From an uncultured Carboxylicivirga sp. (GTDB lineage Bacteria; Bacteroidota; Bacteroidia; Bacteroidales; Marinilabiliaceae), in the NCBI RefSeq assembly GCF_963674565.1, contig NZ_OY771430.1, positions 3,472,001 through 3,536,000 of the forward strand: 64,000 bases of DNA. Reading direction: 5' to 3'. Both the position numbers and the translations under genes were made by a program. Below the pieces are notes generated by a model, which was given only the letters and a program-made list of their open reading frames with translations, searched no databases and was not told where the DNA came from. The stretch's first letter is position 1. Every line of letters begins with the position of its first letter. This document shows, in pieces, positions 60,574-64,000 of the stretch.

Positions 60574-60951
60574 TTAACCAATTAATTCTTTGTATTGTTC
60601 TGCAGATAATAAGCTATCTAACTCAGAAGCATCTGACACTTCAATTTTAATCATCCATCCACCTTCAAAAGGTTCTTTATTAACCAAATCAGGTTGATCT
60701 TCCAAATCAGGGTTGATCTCGATTACTTTACCTGAGATTGGCATATAAAGGTCCGACACTGTTTTCACGGCTTCAATTGTACCGAAAACCTCTTCCTTTT
60801 CCAGCTCTTCACCTTCTGTTTCGATTTCAACAAAAACTATGTCGCCAAGTTCTCCTTGTGCAAACTCAGTGATACCAACAGTTGCAATATCACCATCAAC
60901 AAGAATCCATTCGTGATCCTTTGTATACTTTAGGTTATCAGGAATATTCAT
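60574..60951 (-). CDS. gcvH: Glycine cleavage system H protein
   Basis: The 125-residue protein is a typical lipoyl carrier: the lipoylated Lys lies in GTIEAVKTVSDLYMPISG near residue 63, preceded by VFVEIETEGEE. It shuttles aminomethyl groups among P, T and L proteins of the glycine cleavage system. The partners are not in this window. It is 180 bases downstream of sprA; the sprA-gcvH order is, as far as I know, conserved in Bacteroidetes. A -7-like box precedes it. Confidence 0.96.
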   Translation of the reverse strand: MNIPDNLKYTKDHEWILVDGDIATVGITEFAQGELGDIVFVEIETEGEELEKEEVFGTIEAVKTVSDLYMPISGKVIEINPDLEDQPDLVNKEPFEGGWMIKIEVSDASELDSLLSAEQYKELIG

Positions 60952-60980
60952 TAAAGTAGTTGTTTAAAATTACTATTTCT

Positions 60981-60988
60981 CAAATGTA
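60981..60988 (-). promoter_or_regulatory. -7 box upstream of gcvH
   Basis: On the minus strand TACATTTG matches TAnnTTTG 30 bases before the gcvH ATG, which suggests separate transcription from sprA. No clear -33 box is seen. Confidence 0.4.
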
Positions 60989-61131
60989 AATAATTTATTA
61001 AAGAAATTCTACGAAGCAAATAATTCTATTTTCTGAATCCCTCAAAACAAACTTGCCAAAACACTGATAAACTTACCCTTAAAGAATAAAGGACTATATA
61101 AAGCCTAATAAAAATCATATTTTTAAAGTGA

Positions 61132-64000
61132 TTATTGCGCCAGTGAAAAACGGAAACTAACTCCAAAATTTGTATTGGTTGTTGGGTAAGACAATGAAAG
61201 ATACGGATTATTAACATTCGTATCGTAATACAATTGCATATTAAACCTATCACTTAATGCATAATCGGCTGTAACTTTCACAGAAGTAATTTTTTGTCCC
61301 GATGTTAGCTGATTATATTCTTCTTCAATTTTTCGAATGATACTGGCATTATCTCTGAAAGAAACATCTGCTCGGATATTTAAATCATTACTAACAGATT
61401 TATCCCCGAAAATAAAATTCATTTTATCAAAACGATAACCCAGTCCAATCACAATTTCATCATTGTATGTTTCAATTACCTGGTTATTACCCATACTTAA
61501 ACTAAGGGTTCTGGCTTTTTTAATTTCGGCACGTGTAGTAATTGAATTAACCCATGTAACATTAAACTGAATTAATGGATTAAACTGTTCAGAAACTGTA
61601 ATTGTATTGATATCATAGGCTACAATAGATCCGAATTCTGTTTCAGGCGATTGGGATATATATGATCCCATATTGTAAGTTGATCGATAAGCATGTGAAA
61701 TATCGAACGATTTAATTACTTTTTGGAAAAGTTTTACACGCGATAAACCGTCATATGAAACTCTCCAGTTAGGACTAATCTGAGATAAACCTGGGAATGT
61801 TTCTGTAAAAATAGAACTTGCACTCCTACCCGAATAAGCAGCTAGGAAAGAAGGAATTAACACATCCTGTTTATTCAGGTTTATTTCATCTGCTGAATAT
61901 CCCAATCGGTGAGCTACAATAACACGGTTATTTTTAAACTCATCAAATATTTCAGAATTAAGATTTCCGGTCTTATCAATTTCTGTAAATGCAGTTCGCC
62001 AAACATTAAAACTCATCGACAAGCTACCGTTTTCTGTTCTTCCACTTGCATTACTTGTACCACCAATGTAATACTCATTCTTGTTCCTTGAGAAACTGCG
62101 ATCGGCATTTAAATCAATTCTCAATCCCTTAATCGGCTCCAAGCTAACTTTCACAGAAAAGTCTTCACGATGACTCATCACATAAGGATTCACCATCGAC
62201 TCATCTGATGTAAGCCATCCATTTTGAGAAGCACGTACAGCGAAATCAGGATCTTGCCACCCTAAAATAAAAGGTGTACCCGGTGCCGTAAAACCACCGG
62301 CGGTTCCCATAAATCCGGCATTCTGTGTATAACCTGGCAAAATAGTACCATTGTTTTCAGAATATGAAATGGTAGCCGTTTTAACCGATGTAAGTAGCAA
62401 TGCCGTGTAGTCAAGCACAATATTTAAAGGTGTTGTATTATCAACAATGGTTCCGGTTACCATCACACGCGATGATTCTGAGCCTTTCTCCGGGATAAAC
62501 TCCACTTTGTTCTTACCCAGAACATTCACTTCTCCTTTAAGAGGACGCCCCTTCTCATCAAAAACACGAACGGAAACCTCTTCGGTTTTAAGTTTGTGAT
62601 TTATCACATAGGGCACCTTTTCTTTCAATGCAATTTTTGTATCGTTAAAGCGAACTGTTCGTTTACCGTTTTTATTAGCTGAATTTCTGGACGATCTGTA
62701 TTTCTTATCCAATTCATTCAAATACGGAACTTTTCGGTACAGGGTAGTCATGTTTAACTGACCATTACCTTGTATAGTATTTGAATTGGAAATTGTGTTA
62801 CCCCAATCCAAAGCATCTGCATCATCAGCATACAATGGTTGTGCCTCCCATTGATAGGTAGCCCTGTATTGCAGGTTAGCATTGGTAAAGTCAAGTAATG
62901 GGAATTTATTGATTGGTAATGTATATGCCACATCCAGATTATGCTGATAAGTAGTTGTTCTACCCATACTCATAATATTTCTCCATACCTGATCTTTCCA
63001 CTCGTCATAAGCATCTCTGTCGTAGTTCCTGTCAACAGCTCCTTCCGGCTCATCAATACGTGCATTGGTTGTTGCTCTGAAACTTAATTTTAACGACTTG
63101 GTAATATTGTAACGCATATCGAAATAACGGTTCCAGTCAAAATCCTTTGAAACCGTTAGCTCAGGCGCATAGGTTGATCCGGTATTATTTCGCAACAATT
63201 GTTCGCGATAGTTTCTGTTTAATTCCCAACGATACGAAAACTGTGTTGGTAAAAGATAAAAGTTAAAATCGCGGATTAACGCCAAGGCATTGCTTTTAAT
63301 ACCATTAAACGGTTCAATTGCCTTTGGTTTGGTATTATAGTTATATGCCAATACTCCACGATAACTCTTATCGGTGAGATGATCCGTTTCGATATCTCTC
63401 GAATTGGTTTCGTTATAGGCATAGGTTGCCGACAGGTTGGTAGGACTATAAAACTGAACTTTATCTTTCTTTGGATTCAACCTTACATTGGTAAAGTTGA
63501 CGCTTTTGCGTTTCACAACACTCTGCGACATATCTTTAATTGAATCACGAGCCTCTTCACTATCTGCATTATCAAGTGCTACATCCAAAGGAATATCCGG
63601 ATCAAGAGGATAATACTTGGGACTTGTTACTGCTTTTGAATAACCCAGATAAAAAGGTACACTCAAACGCGATTCAGGTCCAAGTAACTTACCTAACTCA
63701 AGATTAGTTGCAACATCGTATTGATAAAAATCTTCCTGGCTACGATCCTGAACACTCTGATCAATACTTCCCCAACCGACCGTACTGGTTTTACCGGCTA
63801 ATGACACATTACCCAAATCAGCCAGTTTAACCGACATACGGGCATTGGCAGCCCATCCTCCATCTTCATCAAAATCGGTTAGTCTTAATTCATTAAACCA
63901 AACTTCTATCGATTTAGACTGCGATCCCCGGGTACGAACTCCCATCATGAAAGTACGCACATTACCAAGATTTGGATTACCTTTTACAGTTACAAAGTTA
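61132..64000 (-). CDS. sprA: Type IX secretion outer-membrane translocon SprA (C-terminal part)
   Basis: The visible 955 residues are the C-terminal part of SprA (Sov), the giant beta-barrel translocon of the type IX secretion system; full-length proteins have more than 2,300 residues. The frame stays open through the window edge (residues reading NFVTVKGNPNLGNVRTF), so the GTG at 63960 is not a start. Family markers are RTRGSQSKSIEVWFNELRLTDFD near the visible start and repeated aromatic, amphipathic beta strands of a barrel wall. The last residues (NTNFGVSFRFSLAQ) end in a hydrophobic, aromatic pattern typical of outer-membrane barrels. Together with PorW and PorX it shows that the organism secretes by type IX. 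Confidence 0.94.
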   Translation of the reverse strand, partial: NFVTVKGNPNLGNVRTFMMGVRTRGSQSKSIEVWFNELRLTDFDEDGGWAANARMSVKLADLGNVSLAGKTSTVGWGSIDQSVQDRSQEDFYQYDVATNLELGKLLGPESRLSVPFYLGYSKAVTSPKYYPLDPDIPLDVALDNADSEEARDSIKDMSQSVVKRKSVNFTNVRLNPKKDKVQFYSPTNLSATYAYNETNSRDIETDHLTDKSYRGVLAYNYNTKPKAIEPFNGIKSNALALIRDFNFYLLPTQFSYRWELNRNYREQLLRNNTGSTYAPELTVSKDFDWNRYFDMRYNITKSLKLSFRATTNARIDEPEGAVDRNYDRDAYDEWKDQVWRNIMSMGRTTTYQHNLDVAYTLPINKFPLLDFTNANLQYRATYQWEAQPLYADDADALDWGNTISNSNTIQGNGQLNMTTLYRKVPYLNELDKKYRSSRNSANKNGKRTVRFNDTKIALKEKVPYVINHKLKTEEVSVRVFDEKGRPLKGEVNVLGKNKVEFIPEKGSESSRVMVTGTIVDNTTPLNIVLDYTALLLTSVKTATISYSENNGTILPGYTQNAGFMGTAGGFTAPGTPFILGWQDPDFAVRASQNGWLTSDESMVNPYVMSHREDFSVKVSLEPIKGLRIDLNADRSFSRNKNEYYIGGTSNASGRTENGSLSMSFNVWRTAFTEIDKTGNLNSEIFDEFKNNRVIVAHRLGYSADEINLNKQDVLIPSFLAAYSGRSASSIFTETFPGLSQISPNWRVSYDGLSRVKLFQKVIKSFDISHAYRSTYNMGSYISQSPETEFGSIVAYDINTITVSEQFNPLIQFNVTWVNSITTRAEIKKARTLSLSMGNNQVIETYNDEIVIGLGYRFDKMNFIFGDKSVSNDLNIRADVSFRDNASIIRKIEEEYNQLTSGQKITSVKVTADYALSDRFNMQLYYDTNVNNPYLSLSYPTTNTNFGVSFRFSLAQ

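Noticed and set aside
63958..63960. GTG as the start of the SprA-like gene
   Set aside because: The frame is open to the window edge and upstream codons still read SprA-like sequence, so the gene is simply cut.
1..64000. tRNA, rRNA, CRISPR arrays, transposases, phage genes or integration sites
   Set aside because: By eye I found no tRNA-like cloverleaf, spaced direct repeats, transposase motifs or phage structural genes; a covariance-model scan would be decisive and was not possible.

Overview
The window is a stretch of chromosome from a Gram-negative member of the Bacteroidetes. The evidence is a type IX secretion system (PorW/SprE, PorX and SprA), the LpxC-FabZ fusion typical of this phylum, LPS genes (kdsB, lptE, lpxD, lpxA), eukaryote-like GT3 glycogen synthase, and TAnnTTTG-type -7 promoter boxes instead of classical sigma-70 sites. 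The DNA is AT-rich. The gene set fits an environmental Bacteroidia such as a Marinilabiliales-like organism, but order and genus are guesses. I see no rRNA, tRNA, CRISPR array, prophage, insertion sequence or replication origin.

Layout. 1-942: end of a GSCFA-family gene. 1106-10295: a five-gene glycogen operon (GH133 debranching enzyme, GT4 glycosyltransferase, GH57 amylase, a free 101-residue glycogen-binding domain, and a 1,411-residue fusion of GT3 glycogen synthase to GT35 phosphorylase) closed by a UUCG terminator. 10414-18390: two small membrane proteins, YbaK, a tandem pair of secreted M14 carboxypeptidases of which one has lost all its catalytic residues, then KdsB and branching enzyme GlgB. 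18559-21643: sigma-54 activator, LptE, a TPR protein and SecG. 21893-25991: GroES, GroEL and LepA. 26085-28819, minus strand: NtrC-type response regulator, Crp-like regulator, ferredoxin and a DUF4405 membrane cytochrome-like protein. 28991-35701: PorW, PorX, TsaE and an alanine-dehydrogenase-like protein. 35667-39227, minus strand: histidine kinase, gamma-glutamyltransferase and a 71-residue unknown. 39591-48705: M23 peptidase, Dxr, RseP, TatA, LysM transglycosylase, DUF4837 lipoprotein, an unknown, leucyl aminopeptidase and PdxA. 48756-50698, minus strand: a radical SAM/SPASM enzyme with a membrane protein ending in a Gly/Cys-rich tail. 50839-55560, minus strand: rimP-nusA-infB. 55819-60516: HD phosphohydrolase, LpxD, LpxC/FabZ and LpxA. 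60574-64000, minus strand: GcvH and the C-terminal part of SprA, which runs off the window.

How the genes work together. Three themes stand out. Glycogen metabolism is nearly complete without any visible GlgC or GT5 GlgA, which suggests that the GT3 domain makes the polymer, the distant GlgB branches it, and the GT35 half of the same polypeptide degrades it. Envelope biogenesis covers lipid A synthesis, Kdo activation, LPS export, Tat, Sec, S2P proteolysis and peptidoglycan hydrolases. Type IX secretion is represented by the outer-membrane translocon SprA, the lipoprotein PorW and the response regulator PorX.

The least explained parts are the radical SAM enzyme plus Cys/Gly-tail pair, which looks like a possible peptide-modification system on a membrane anchor; the carboxypeptidase/pseudo-carboxypeptidase pair; the synthase-phosphorylase fusion with its adjacent free CBM; and the ferredoxin/DUF4405/Crp module.
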